DNA of 64,000 nt from Paraphysomonas bandaiensis (GCA_965644295.1 CBFFRP010000017.1:62001-126000), one strand, 5' to 3'. Shown: positions 32,867 through 47,264, numbered from the stretch's first letter. Numbers and translations: made by a program. Notes: generated by a model not told the origin, from the sequence alone.

Positions 32867-35800
32867 ATGCTACTGATGTCTCATCACACGACCGATATAT
32901 ACACCCTCATATTCCTTATCGCTGCTTGCGTTAATGCCTCATCTGTTTCCAATGAACAAGTCGCATCGCTGCGCGATATATATGACAGCGCTGGCGGTGA
33001 GTCCTGGCAGTGGAGACAGGCAGACGGCTCCAGACCGATATGGAATTTTACAGGCCCTCTAGATAGCATCGATCCCTGTAATGATAATGGCGAAGTGTGG
33101 CAAGGGTTAGAATGCTCACATCCACCCATGTTTTGTGCTTCCACATCATGCGATGTTACGGTGCTCACACTTGGTGGCTATGGACTGAACGGCACGATTC
33201 CTTCCAGCCTATCGAGCCTGAGTTCGCTATCCATGCTAGACCTCTCAACAATACCATCAGCTGATTTATTGAATAGCACTGATGATGCTATTTTCAATAT
33301 TAGTAGTAATAAATCTTGTAATATATATGGCACCTTACCTCAGTCTGTCGGCGACATGGTCGATCTAAAAATTCTCAATCTTGCGCGATGCAGATTGTCA
33401 GGCTCCCTGCCGCGATCTTTTGGTAATCTTACAAAGCTGGATACTGTTTTCCTCAATTCGAATAACTTTGGGGGCTCACTTCCCACTGAGTTGAGTGCGC
33501 TGGAGAAAGTTCGGGTTTTTAATGTTGGGTCTAATATGTTAATGGGGTCCATATTCTCAGAAGTGGGAAACCTGAAACAATTGGAATACCTTTTCCTCAA
33601 CGATAACTTCCTGCAAGGTCCGATACCTTCCGAGTTAGGACTCGCATCATCGCTGGTACGAGTAGTTATCAGCAACAACGAGATATATAGCTCCATTCCG
33701 TCTGCACTAGGATTACTCACTGGTTTACAGAGTCTCGAATGCAGTAGAGCCCACTTGACAGGTGTAATCCCGTCGGAACTTGGCAATCTGTCCTCCCTCG
33801 TCCTGTTGGATATGCATACGAACGAACTATCAGGGATATTGCCCTATGAGCTCTGTCAACTTGTAAATTTGGAAGCCCTGAAAGCAAGAAATAATATGAT
33901 ACATGGTACTATCCCGGAATGCTTTGGAAATCTTCGTAATCTGGAAGCGCTCGACCTGGCCAGCAACACTTTTAATGGAACTGTCCCAGCATCTGTCGGA
34001 AATATTACCACCCTGCAGACCATAAACCTTTTTCAGAATGAGTTTAGTGGATTCATACCAGCGAAAGTAGAAAACTTGACCATGTTGCGATTCCTAAGCC
34101 TAGCGTCTAACGAATTTTCGGGTGTCATTCCCTCGTATCTGGGCACCCTCCCGAACTTACAATACATTTTCATTGAGAATAATAGAATGACTGGTTCAAT
34201 CCCTTCAGAACTTGGACTGTCAAATTCACTCATTCATTTAAGTATGAATCGCAATAATCTTTTTGGGACGATTCCTCGGTCTCTGGGTATGCTCACGAAG
34301 CTGAGGAATCTGAACGTGATGGCTTGCTCACTGACTGGAACCATTCCACCCGAACTAGGCAATTTATCTTCGCTAATTACTTTAGACTTTCATGAAAACA
34401 GCCTTACTGGCACGCTTCCGTCAGAGCTCGGACTGCTGACGAGGCTGGGCTTCGCTTTTTTATCCAAGAACAACTTCACAGGCACACTACCCTCGACCCT
34501 TCACTCACCGTGGATGGAGTTTCTAGATGTGGGGCACAATTTGCTTACTGGAAGTCTACCACTCACACTCTTCAACCAATCGAAATTAAAGGGTCTTGAT
34601 GTTGCCCACAATATGCTGACGAGCACACTGCCTTCGGAATTCAAAAATTTGAAATTGTTGAGAAACATATACTTAGAGGCCAACGCTTTCACTGGTTCAC
34701 TTCCACTCGAGTGGTCAGATATTAGCAGGTTAAACTACTTGAACCTGCACAATAACTTCCTCGACGGGTCCATACCGAATGAATATTTGAAACTCACTGA
34801 GCTGGAGGAGATCTTCCTGTACGAGAACTATCTCACCGGTACAATTCCATCTCAAATTGGATTGCTATCCCTCCTTCTCAACATTGATGTGCACTCAAAC
34901 AGCCTCAGTGGTACGATACCCACGTCTTTTGGGGACATGGCATCTCTTTATTATCTCCAGTTTCATGACAATTTTCTCAGTGGGAATATACCGTCGTCTT
35001 TAAGTAAGCTATCTAGCTTGCTTGTTTTGGAACTTCAAGGAAACGAGTTGACAGGTCGACTGGGAGATGTATTTTCTAACGAGAAGGATATGAGTATTGA
35101 GAATCTTGACCTGAGTGATAATTTTCTCAGCGGAAGGATTCCTGATGGTTTATTTGACATTCCGCATTTGCGAACTGTTGCTCTAAGCTCTAACTGCTTT
35201 TACAATACCTTACCAAATCGAATCTGCAACGCGCGGAGCTTGAGTGTTGTCTCCTTTGACGGGCTGGGTTCGGCTGACAAATGCAGTGATGGTTTCACTG
35301 TGCCGTTTACTAAAGTTACTCTACGCCCTACTGTTGATGGGACTCTTCCGCAGTGTTTATTTAGCCTGGAAAACCTAACTGTGCTTCATATAGCTGGAAA
35401 TAAGTTGTCTGGAACTATTTCTGATATCCCACCTGAATCAAAACTCTATGACCTCAGTCTTGCGCACAATCATTTGTCTGGTATGTTTTTGTATAACGAC
35501 TTTCAATGTTGACCCCAATTCGGTTCAGGAACAATACCAGTATCTATACAGAGAAAGAAGTTTGATAACCTTGACCTGTCTTACAACAAGTGCGTATTGA
35601 TATGCGTTGAAGTGTGCTTATATCTCTTTCAGGTTTGGTGGACTTTGTTCATATCTTTTGACATCGGATGGAGCTAAGATAGCTTTAGAAGTAAATCGTC
35701 TTTCTGGCAATTTTCCTAGCCGTCTTTCTCATGCAAGAGGACTCAATGTTCTTTCTGGTAACATTTTATTTCTGCTTGTGTAACTGATAGTAAATGCCGA

Positions 35801-37962
35801 TGTAGATAATATATTTTCATGCGGAGATTTGCCTAGGTATGACAAAAATTTCGATGAGTATAGCTGTGGTAGCCGCCAGTTGAATCGGTCGCTCTATATG
35901 TTGTGTGCTGTAATCGGATTTTTCGCGTTATTTGTTGCGTACTGTGTATGCATACTGTACTATGGAAACAAGACCAGGCGCCTGTTAGATCACAGTGTAA
36001 AAACACCCGTGCAAAGTTTTGTACTGACTTCATCTGAGATCATGACGAAAATACAGGCCTTTTTCTTCTACATCGATTTTTTACCGGACGCAAGTTTTCC
36101 TCACATTAGATATTTTTATCGATTGATGACTGGGATTAGAAACGGTGTTGTAATTCTTTCATGTCTTGGGGTAATTTTCTGTATGCCAATATACGTTCAG
36201 AAGGTGTTAGATGACGGCCTCGAAGATGGAAAATATTCTACACGCACAGAAATGTACATGTGGCTACTGTCAACGACATTTGTTACTGGACAAGCTCCTT
36301 GCGCGATATTGTTTAGTGCATGGATTGTGTGCATATGTACATTTGTCTACGGGTTTCATTACTGGAAACGTATACATCGTGTTTCAGTTCCCTTGCCTCC
36401 GAAACTAGGACCAACATCTTCAGACTCACATATCGGCCCCAATTTGTCCAGGCAATTGTTTGTGACAGCCCTCATGGCTGCAGTGAATGTTGTTGTTGTT
36501 GTGTTTGTAAATGTGATTTACATATACTCCACTTTCGTTACTCTTTCGGATAACAAGAAGCTATTGGCCCAGTTTTCGCTTGCTATTTTTAAATACGTCT
36601 GGAACTTTATTATTGTACCGGCGCTGTTTGCCAGACACTTACTTAACCCTGCTTATAGGTCTAGGCTGAAGCTCTGTATTCTGATATTTAACAGTATGCT
36701 GATCCCTTGCTTTGTCACCTTGTTTACAAGTCCATCATGCTACAGGGGATTACTTGAGGAGCAGAAAAGTATTCGCTCAGAATATGACTACTTTTTGTGT
36801 GACAATCATCGCGAAGGACACATTTTCGATTTTTGTACTCAGTTTACTTTGGTCCATGTTGAAGTAGTTCCAGTAACTCCGCCATTTACATATAACTACG
36901 AGTGTACTTCAGCGCTTCTCAAGAGTTACATTCCTGTTTTTATATACACTTATTGCTTCCAATTCATCCTCCCTCCTTTCGTGCTCTGGATTTTGACGAA
37001 GCTTTCGTACTTACGTCTTCCGGAATTTTTGCGGTTCGCTATGTTTGGTGTGCTATGGCCGAACCATTGGTCATCCGATTCAGATGGAATTGTTGAACGC
37101 CAATCTACACCTCATAAGTTGTTTAAGCTTGATTCCGTTCTCACAATGATAATGCATCATATAGTGATATTGTAAGTGAGCAACAACGTTTAATTATCTG
37201 TGGTGTTATATTTTTATAGGCTTACATTTGGGTTAACTTCCCCTTTTCTTGCAACTGCGATTGTGGCAACTGTTGGCTCCATGTCAGTTCAACACCGACT
37301 GTTAGTTGGAAGATTTGTGTTGACGCGGCTCAGTACATCGCGGCGAGATAGTGCCATATTGCGTAGATTTGACTCGAGAATAAGAGAAAGTGATGTTTTT
37401 ACATCGGTATTTCGGCCAAGCTTTGCCTGTCCCTCTGTTGGGAGAGATTGTACAGATATCGCATTAGTCACGCTGGAGAAGACACTTTCCACAACAGTTC
37501 CGATCTTGGAGTGTTGTATGTGGCCTGTGGTTATCGGAACATCGGTGTTTTTTGTATTCATATGTTGGGTAAGTTGAATAAGCCGTGTTTGTGCTCGCAT
37601 TGTTATTATTCGTGTAGGATATGGCTGGAGACGAGGTTGGATGGAGGCATTCGACGTGGGTTCCATGTGTTGTCATCAGTGTGCCATTTATGATTTGGGC
37701 AACTCGTTGGTTAATCCAATGGAGCTTTGCGCTAGGTATACGAACCAGAGCTGAAGATATCCCTAACGTTGAACACACCTTGGATGATAAAAATATGGCA
37801 ATGTCTCCGAATGGCAACATCACTCGTCAGCAATCTATCAAAGGTGTAAAAAATATATTAGAAATGAATGAAATATATGATCGGGATAGTGGTAAGTGCT
37901 CACTGACAACTGGAACTGAATCGCCGATACATTCACGAGTATACTCGGACATCAACCTGTAG
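32867..37962 (+). CDS. Giant LRR receptor-like protein with about ten C-terminal membrane segments
   Basis: Exons 32867-35480, 35529-35589, 35633-35757, 35806-37171, 37220-37568, 37618-37962; 1619 aa, phases consistent. A signal peptide (IYTLIFLIAACVNA) leads into an LRR-cap-like segment (SLRDIYDSAGGESW..W) and about 27 plant-type leucine-rich repeats of the L.G.IPSELG.L kind, with N-glycosylation sites throughout. After the LRRs a Cys-containing juxtamembrane region (ifSCGDLPRY) leads to about ten hydrophobic spans, from LCAVIGFFALFVAYCVCI to WVPCVVISVPFMIW, and a ~90-residue cytoplasmic tail without a kinase. It is probably a surface sensor or adhesion protein. The multi-span block resembles those of large protist surface receptors, but I cannot name the family. 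Start ATG 32867 preferred over 32876. Confidence 0.88.
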
Positions 37963-39258
37963 TTCTTTTATCCCTCATAGAAGATATTTTACCAACTTGT
38001 GCGTGTCAGCTGTTCGTAGGATTAGTTTTTGTGCGTTGTGATAATGGGTACTTTTTTAATATTCGTTTCCCTACGTGTGGTATCAATATTACTGATCTAG
38101 CCTACCCGAAACATGTGACGGCCATGTCTCCCGTACCAAGGCGCAACCACAAGGTGGGCCCATTCCTGGATGCCTGTTTATTCGTTCAGGGCCTGGTAAC
38201 CGTTAATGGTAATGCCATTATTATTGCCGGGAACTGGATTACCATTAATAGAATGTACTGGTGGTTGGTATATGCTATATATAATATATAGAAAAAGGCG
38301 AAATCTAAACAATATGTAAACAATATGCAACTCTACAGCTACTTTGTCGAAACTTTATTCTTTATCAGCGGCAAGCTTAAGAGTTAGAAAATTGTTTCCT
38401 GAGCAACAACGTACTCTTACTCAGAAACTCCAAAAAAGCATTGAAAGTATGCATATTTACCTAGAAAACATTCATAAAAATATTCTTATAAAATAACTAT
38501 ACCTATACCACATACATATCAAGCAAAGATGGTGGTCAAAATATTAATGGCAGTGTAATTTACAGAGCCTTCTTCCGAGTGAATTCTAAGTATCACCGAA
38601 TCACCTTTCTTCGAACTTTATGTTGGTTTTCTGACACTGAGCAAGCCAACTGGTATAGATCTAAAGACGCTTAAGAATGCCAGTTTGCTCTCATCCGACA
38701 GCAATCACGACCAAAGTGCAGGACTGATTTTGCACAGGGTGTTCTGGATAGCGCCGAGGTCACCAAGAAAGCTCATATCGAAGCACAATCTAATGTTGTT
38801 GTTGAGAGGCTCTGGAGTCGTGCAAAGTTGATTATGACACCTGAGCGTAAAAGTATGAATCCATATTGTCTAGAATCTTTGCTATATTCTTGTTGCGTTT
38901 TGCGGGATGCTTATGCCCTCCATCATGAAGCTCTGCAAGAAGATCCTGATGTGCCAATGGAAAGCGAGAAGTAGTTACGATTCGTAGTCTGTTATTACTT
39001 AAGAGAGCACTACACTATCTATATGAGAGGTATTATCTATTTATAGGTGTTAATGGCAATTAGTGTTAAGGAAAGAGTACGATTGGATTTAAATAGCTTT
39101 AATATCAAGTGTTTTCATATTTCACGATTGAATTTATATTGTTTTTTATTACCAGGACAGAACTTTTTCAGTAAATCACACTGAGCATCGACAATCCACA
39201 TGTCAATATGGCCCTTTTCTATTGTTGCGTTTTGGTGTTTGTGAGCAGTGGAAATATA
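37963..39258. other. Convergent space with repeat debris
   Basis: Contains a 60-bp NR-element scrap (38128-38190), a strong hairpin at 38198-38262 (TTAATGGTAAT pairing with ATTACCATTAA), and the hAT transposase fragment at 38672-38974. No cellular gene was found. Confidence 0.5.
38672..38974 (+). pseudogene. hAT transposase C-terminal (dimerisation) fragment
   Basis: An open frame from just after a TAA at 38670 to TAG 38974 encodes the hAT dimerisation signature VVVERLWSRAKLIMTPERKS, MNPYCLESLLY, followed by an acidic tail. The ER.xSRAK...R..M.P...E.LL spacing is that of Dimer_Tnp_hAT. No start codon and no upstream catalytic region are recognisable, and no CAGGG-type ends flank it. It differs from the fragment at 53705, so a second hAT lineage has been present. 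Confidence 0.75.
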
Positions 39259-39775
39259 TTGAAAGTCTTATTATTAGCAATAGGCGTTAAAAAGCTGCAC
39301 CAACTTAGTAGCTAGATGAATGCTAGACAAACTAGTTAGACCTCTACCTGTAACTAATCAGTACACACTTTTTTTATCCTACTGTATTTAACGTTACGAA
39401 AGCTGCTTGTGCGTCGCCGCAAGCACCAAGGCACGACCACTTCCACTCTGAGTTCTTATGGTGAACATCCCGGACAGATGCTTGACTTCAGCTGGCAGCC
39501 CAATACCCCGGTTACCCTTCAGGTGGGCCCTGTTCCCCGGATGCCTTTGAGGTGGGCCCCTTCCCGGATGCTTGTTTATTCGTCAGGACCCAAAGACGTC
39601 TACACAAGTGACACTTATTGGTGTACCTTGTACCACACAAACATTCGGCTATGAGTGGGCAGAAGAATATCTGCTGACTATGTTTGCGGCTCACGTTAGT
39701 TTCCCAGAGAGAATCTCTCCGGTACTTATCTCCCAGAACACCACGAAAAGGTGCGAGTCCGACTTTGTTGAGGGA
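39259..39775 (+). mobile_element. Dispersed NR element, full-length copy 2
   Basis: It runs from TTGAAAGTCTTATTATTAGC to GTGCGAGTCCGACTTTG. It is nearly identical to the copies at 19351 and 52572 except for the number of AGGTGGGCCC/CCCGGATGC blocks in the middle (two here, one in 52572) and single-base changes. Confidence 0.9.
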
Positions 39776-40081
39776 GCAATAGAAAGCTCTAGTTTTTAGG
39801 TATTTGAACAATGACCGACTTAAAATACACAACTCTTACTTTTTGTAAGTTGGATAATAATATAATATATACAGAATATTATATATATATAATTGCTGTG
39901 ATTAGATAAATTTACATGGTGTGAAAAAGACATATTAGTTTTTAGACTAACTACTTGCTACCCTCTATAACCATCTCTCATTAAAAAAATCATGATAGAT
40001 GTATATCAATGTCTTCATGTCTACTACCGCACATTATTCAGACACGCTAATATTTTACATTTACACGATATGATAACTATT

Positions 40082-43000
40082 TTATTCTTTCTGAGAACTG
40101 CAGTCCAGAACAGGTGTAAAAGGATTGGATAAATTCTCAGTTTCATCGACCGCACTAACCCAAGAAGAAATTTGCTTCTGAAAAGAACGTCTTTCCTCTT
40201 CATTCATTACTGGAGTGCTGACTGATGATGCTTGCTGCTTATCAAGTATCTCCTTTTTCTTTTTAGGTGCTTTCTTATTAGGTGTATTGAGTTTCTCATT
40301 TTTCGACTGCAATCGCTCCAAATGCCTCTTGTATGCAGCACCACCCCTACCGACAAGGGACGTACGAACAACCTTTGGTTTCTTTGCTTTCGTTTTCTTC
40401 GAAAGGTTAATAGGCGGCTTGGCCACGGGTAACTTCTTTGAGTGAACATTAGCAGTATTCTTATTCTCATCATTGTCATCGACATAGCCTAGGTCTGGAA
40501 CAGGAGAGGATCTAGGTGTTGCTTGATGAGTATGTTTACGAGTGGAAGACAGGGCATCTTTGGATGGAGAGTTTTTGCTAAACCAAGGCCTATTGTCATC
40601 TCCAATTGTGGGTAGACTCTTATTCATCGGGGGAGTTGACGGAGCTGGCCCAGAAGGTACAGATTTTTTACCTCGAAATAAACTAAATTTTCCTGAGGGA
40701 GATCCAGGAGACGATGGTGCTTCAGATGTATTGCCTCTACCCCTGAATAATTTCCACATGGATGATCTCTTCCTGGACACAGGATTTTCATGGCCAACTG
40801 TCGTGGAATCGCTAGCAATATTCACGGGGTCAACCAGGTCTTCAAGCAAAGACGCGGGACGTCGGCTGGGTGGCCGCTTTCGTGGTGACTCAGCTCTTAG
40901 AGATGGTGCTGTATCTAAGCTACTCAACGGAGGATCACAAGACAAGGGTGATGAGTTGTTGCTGTGTACAGTATCTTGTGGTGGTGTACATAAATTCTCA
41001 CTCTCGGTATAACTTAGAGTCTTCTTACAAGGAGATGTTGCAGAGGCAATATTTGGTGATATATCTCTGGGTGTAGGTGGCTTGGGAGGAAGTGGTGCTG
41101 ATGGTAGTCCTACATATGGAGAATGACCTGGACTTGTATTAAGAACAGCATGAGGTGGAGTAGGCGGTAAACTCAATGGAGAGTGATGTGGGGAAGGAGT
41201 ATCAGGGATCGCCATAACTTGTCGACCACATGAGAGTATTGGAAGAGCACGAGGAGGCGATACTCCATTGCCATTAGGTGTCACCGATGTTAGGTCATTA
41301 GGAGATTGATTAAAAGGAGATAAATGAGGCGTTTTCCTCAAGAGTGGAGCTGCTCTTGCAGGCATAGGATTACTTTGAGGTGAGGTCTTTGAGTATTTAG
41401 GGGGAGCACTACCAAATGGAGTCTGGAGAAGTGATGCTCGACCTTCACGAGTTGACTTCGACAAATCATTTTGGGCCATTGATGATGAGCCATTGTCAGT
41501 CGAAACCTTAGCCTCGAAGCAGTCCATACACGAATTGGTCGACAGTGTGTCTGTGAGTTGAGAAACTTCACTACTGTGTGTGTCAGTTCTCGATAACGTG
41601 TTTTTAGTGGTCTTTTCGTTATTGTCAAAACCAAATTCCGTTGTTGAAAGCAGTGCATTCTTTCGCGGAGATGAAAGCTTCGTAATTGGGGTACTAGATT
41701 TAATTTGCCACTCCTCATCATCATCTAACTCACTGGTGTATGTATGAACATCTTCATCACCATTTGTAGATAAGCTGTGTTGAGTCAGGCGTGTAAGTAC
41801 AGAGGGCGCAACACTGCGCATATCTGCTAATGATCGCGCAAAGGAATTTTGTCGTACCGGACCAGGACCACCACAAGTGTTAAATTTACAAGGTTGAGGG
41901 TTTCTACTGGAACGAACTGACCGCTCGTCCTCAGACGATGAAGATGATGACTGGGACAAGAGGGTAGCCATTTCAGGTGATTGGGTGACTGTCATCTGTC
42001 GATGCGACATGTCCAGTACTGAATCTAGTGGATCATTATAACCCAGGCTTTGTTGATGCTGTAAGCCACTCAGTAGCATGTTATTTGCGTGGGAAGCACT
42101 ACTTCCACTGCGCAAAAACTCAAAGGGGTCTGATGCCAGCGTAGTCGAATGCAGCTCACTGTTTGTTCTCATAAACTGTTCGCGACGATAAAAGGATTGT
42201 GAAGGGGGCTGTTGAGACTTTTCACCATCCATAGATTTACAATCTACTTCATCAGATTTAGACTTCAATCTTAGATTTTTTTCAATGTTGGGTGTCGGTG
42301 TCAGGCGATTAGAGCGGTCCTGCTTTATTCTTGACGCCTCAAATTCACACATCTCAGAAACCGACAAGAAACTGTTGTATTGATGAGTTAAACACGCATG
42401 TGGCCTGTGAAAATCACATTACAGGTACTAAAATTACACCAATAGTGTCATACTTGTTATTCCGATCTTCTGTCTTTTGAGCTCTCTTTCGACGAATTAA
42501 ATTCCTAAACGCAATGTAAGCTTGTATATTATACAAACGCATACGTATGTACTTGTTTCGCTCTTGATCTCTCTGAACAGAGAGAGGCACACGGTCAATG
42601 GAAGCATGCAGCAAATATTTAAAAAGCAGCATTATATGCTCGTACGCAAATAAAAACAATGCAATAACGCCTGGAAATAAAGAGTCATAGTTGTACGAAA
42701 TTATAAATCACCATACCTGTTCCACAAAAGTAAAAAATACTCTTCAGTTGGCTACTTGTAAACAACAAGAGGCAACAATTCGTCAAAATCCCTGAACAAG
42801 CTTTTAGTAGAGCAAAACATTCCGAGTTATCCATACCTATTACAGACATAATTTGCAGTACATCTTCCCATACACCTAAGCCACCAATTTTTTTTGCGAT
42901 AGGTCTATAAAAATGTTAAACAATCTCAAATAGAACAAATTGCGAACTACCTCTTTCTCGTGTACATTAACTTCGCCGCATCAATACGAATAAAAAATAA

Positions 43001-46000
43001 ATTATTGATGACAGCAATTATTGGAGCCAGAGGAAATACTGCCCCAAAAAGAAGTACAAATCCCAGTTGTAATATAACTTGTGTGTAATCTTCAATCGCC
43101 TAAATTTTCAAGGGTTATTCGACTTTAAAACCGGTATAATTTAAACATACAGTGTAGTCTTCCTTTAGCGCCTCACTCCAACAGGCAGACTTTGCTTCTG
43201 CATGGTACTTTTCTCGTCGTTCAATGAGGATCCTTTGTGCATTTGAGTTGCTCTCGCTGGTTTTATCAAATGCAAATTCAGTTGCCCACTTTGCTGCCCA
43301 TATAAGTCGATTAGTTTTAGATACAGCCAACGTCATGCGATAAAGCTTGAAGCGATGAATCCACGCAGGGATAGAAGTTGCAAGAAATTTCGACCACCAA
43401 TCCCCAACAGTCATGAGAGCAAATATACTCATGCACATCTTTAGATAAGCCTCCTAAAAAATGTCAGTTAGTATACACGTTTTCGAAGAATATGGCTACT
43501 CTTGCACCTCAGAGTCGTCGACATAAACTGCATAGTAGTATACTGGCGTGAAAACAGCAACAAATTTAAAACAAAATATCTTGAGAATAAGTCTGTTCCA
43601 GTAAGTTGATTCCTTGCGATGATTTTCATAGTTGGTGAGTACAAATGCAGCCCTATCAACAAACTCCGACACTATAGCGACAAGCAAACCGTACATTGAG
43701 GGGTAGTATAATAGTGTCATCCAAAACTCAAAGTCCAATGAAATAGCTTTATTGAGCTTGAATCCCGGATCTCCACTTGTCACAGTTGAGTTCTGACCAC
43801 TATAATCTCCAGGTAAGAAAAGAATACTTGGTTTAGGAACAAAATCGAGATCTTCTCCCTGATCGTACGCCTCAGAGAGTCTGTCTTGAGACAAAAGAAC
43901 CACCATCATGACAAGAAGCATGCCAAAAGTCAATAAAAGCATTGTAGGAACTGCAACACAGTACTTGAGCAGTCTTTTCCTAGGGGAATACACCTTGCGC
44001 ATCTCTTTTGTTGTTGGGTCAAAAACTGATCTTCCGTGGAATTGCGGCCGTTCGGTTTCCTCCATTTCAAACCCAAGTACTCCCCATCTATATGCCAAAG
44101 CTGACTGTTTCTGCCTCCAAAACACCAGCATCAGCGATGCCCATAAAACTATAAACACACCGTATGGTATACAAATCCAGTGGTCGAGTTGTCGGGATGA
44201 CACTTGTACCGCAAATACAACAATTCCAAGAACGGAGGGGACAATCAACCACCGCGTAAAGAATGCCACCCAAGCGAAGTAAAAGGCTACACTCTCACCA
44301 TAATACTCGGCCACTTGATCAAGAGGTTGATTTAGTAGTCCGTGGTAAAAGTAGACAACGGAGTTCATGAGGCGACGAAAGGTAACGCTCAGAGGTGTGG
44401 AGAACGGTGACCATGGCGGCGAAATTTCGCCAGGTTTCTCTACTTTCCAGAAAAATATCCATGAATTCTTCAAATCATGAAGCCGAGAATCCATGTGAAG
44501 TGGAAACCTCTGTACTATACTTGCTCCAAGAGGGGTGTCTTCATCAAGTTCCGCACCTCCATCTTTTATTTTGCTTCGGAGAATGAAATCTATTACCCGC
44601 TGCCTCTCGGATGATCGAAAGATAGTACCGTCAAAGCTGTTATGAACAAAGAGCTCTCGTTGAGATATTTTGAATCTTTTGTAGCCTCCAGTGCGCAGCC
44701 TCAGTCGAACATGCATACGCTCAGCAACTTCCTCCAGTCGCCAACTAGGACATCGGATCTTGAGAATAACTCTCCTCAGGTCCCAAGAGAATACTGGTTT
44801 CACTTCTAGCCCTGCCATCCGTAGGCGGGCCCATATTTGAGTCCCTTTGCTGTGCCAGCCTAGAAATTGAGCGGGTGGCTGCAAATGTGCTTTCTTCTCG
44901 GCGTACTGAAGAATTTCTTTACCTCTTACCCCACTTCGCTTCGATTTGGCTCGACCACATTCCTCGTCCTCGCTGTCACACTCAGGGAAAAACATCATCG
45001 CAATTGGATCGGATTTATCATATTGCCATTGCATTCCTTGCTTTGCTGGACTATTCAATGCTGACTTCATTCCTGCCAGCAACTTCTGAGGGCTACGTCT
45101 AAAAGTTTTATCGATGCCGGTCGACAAAACTCTATATATTTCCGACCGCTGTCCCTCCACGCACAGGTTGTGTTCTGCTGATGCCTCTGCCACGGCGCGA
45201 CGAAGAAGAATAAAACCACCCAAAAGGGAAAAATATACCTCTTCATTATCACATTCAATATCAAGAGTCGATACTGATGTGCCGAACATGCAGCTTACGA
45301 CAACTGAGAAAGAAAGTGATGGGTTGTATTCATCCAAACTCCCGCGGAAATTAGCAGTTGCTGTGTTTCCTGGACATGTTGGGTCTTCCTCATTCGCGGA
45401 CTGTACGTAAAGCAAATTCACTATGCGAAACGATCCATGTCGCTTGAACCCAGGGTTAAATCGAGAATTCCATTCTGCAGATTCAGCGAGTCCAGTACTT
45501 GCTCGCATATCCTGTCTGCGGTGTCCCACTACCCCTCTGAACAACCCGTCACCACAGCCACAGAACCTTACACAGTTTTCCATTGTGACCTCGCCTATAT
45601 CTTCAGAGCCTGACATGATTTCAGTAGTAGATCCCCATCGTTTAGATCTCAGATAGCTTCGAAGACGAGGAGATTCCTTCGAATAAAACACAGTTTAAAA
45701 AAATTACTACAAGCCATTAATACATACGTCTGGTTCCCAGAATATTGAACTACAATCTGGGGTTTCAATGGAGGAAGTCGAAACTCCAAGAAAAGATGAT
45801 TTGGTGCTCAGAGATATCATCTCTGCATTCTTACCACTCTGATGGCGCCGTACACTAACTCCATTAGCCAGGAGCTGTCTAAATTTTTCTTGTATTTGTT
45901 CTTGGCTACAGATATTCTCATCCAAATAAGCTTGACTGGTACTACAAGTGCACATTAGCCAGTATAATTATATATCATAGTTTTACCGTCTTGAGAGGGC

Positions 46001-46414
46001 CTCAACCCATCGCTGCCTCTTGCTCAACCGCAGCATACTCTGTATGAAGGTTGACTTTTCAATCTGATCGTCGTCTTCAAGAGCGGACTCCGCACCATCA
46101 TCATACGCCTCACTCGTATTCGTATCAAACGTTGATAGGGATGTGCTGTCGTTAATGTTCGTGATGTCAACTTCAGAGAAATCAGAAATGTTGGTGTTTT
46201 TTGCGGCGACAAGTCTATACACAGTTGTGTTAGCACATCCCAATCACAGGATACCGAGCATCCTTCACCTGTATTCATCATCGGGCATCAGCTCAAGAGC
46301 ATAGTCGTAATCATCCTCATTGTGGGCATTAGAGGGTCTTCCGATTCCCGCACATGCTGTGAACTCTTCGTCGAAAGAATAGGAAAAACCTTTACTCAAA
46401 AACTTAAGAGCCAT
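40082..46414 (-). CDS. Anoctamin (TMEM16) with a very long disordered C-terminal tail
   Basis: Ten exons: 46414-46269, 46214-45987, 45941-45728, 45676-43508, 43453-43151, 43099-42951, 42904-42837, 42791-42717, 42670-42454, 42404-40082; 1963 aa, all phases consistent. The core is diagnostic: EYYGESVAFYFAWVAFFTRWL, FIVLWASLMLVFWRQKQSALAYRWGV, QLGFVLLFGAVFPLAPIIAVINN, RIDAAKLMYTRKRPIAKKIGGLGVW. TMEM16 proteins are dimeric Ca-activated chloride channels or lipid scramblases with ten spans. The last exon adds ~775 residues rich in Ser/Pro/Asn with basic patches (NLSKKTKAKKPKVVRTSLVG) and no domain; family members usually end soon after the last span. The start is ATG 46414; an upstream in-frame TTG is not credible. 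Family assignment certain. Confidence 0.93.
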
Positions 46415-47264
46415 GCCAGAAACTAATAGTAATACTCTGCGCGGTAGGCTTATTGCATATGAAGGCGATGATATGAGCTCATGTATCAACCTCCGTATGT
46501 AGTTCAGTAACTATAAGAAGTGCAGTTGTTATTGAATTGGCATACGAGAACTTTTGCAAGACTTTTGCATCCACTTCGAGTTCCACATACACTATTTGCT
46601 ATACATATACATACATATACATAATTTCATCATCACAACGGTCACATCGCCTCTGGACATACATACGGACCAAAAGGGATACGGGAGAAAAGGGATACGG
46701 TATCCTCAACTACGACAATACGGTCCTACTCTGTAGTTTTGTTGACATGGGTCAAATTTTGACAGTATTCTTAGAATAGAATACAACTCTGGAATACGGC
46801 ACGAAGTATGTGATCTCAAGATCGTAGGAATCGAATCCTAGTGTTGACAGTCGACATGAACAGCTTGACAACACTCACAGAGTCCAGACCTGCCTGTGGG
46901 AAACGAAAAAGCTCACGATTCTCTTTTTCTCAATGGTAGTCATGTATTCATGAATTTATTCTGGGATATTTGAGTCTGGACTTCGCTCTGTCATGAAATT
47001 CAGTGTGTTATACTCAACTGCACTATTTTTAGACTGTTATCTGTGGAACAAGTGCAGTGAAGAGTATAAAGACCACTAATATGCAGATCGCATTCTACTA
47101 AGCTCACACTACACTTGTATGTGTTGAGGCCAGAAGCAGAACTGACCAATTGATAATTCCAATTGCATTTATGAACATTAACTTCAGACTATTGCGTCAA
47201 CTACAACCTATTCCTTATTGCGAGGTGTATTTGTCCTTTCTTCGATTACACTGTTACTGAAGGG

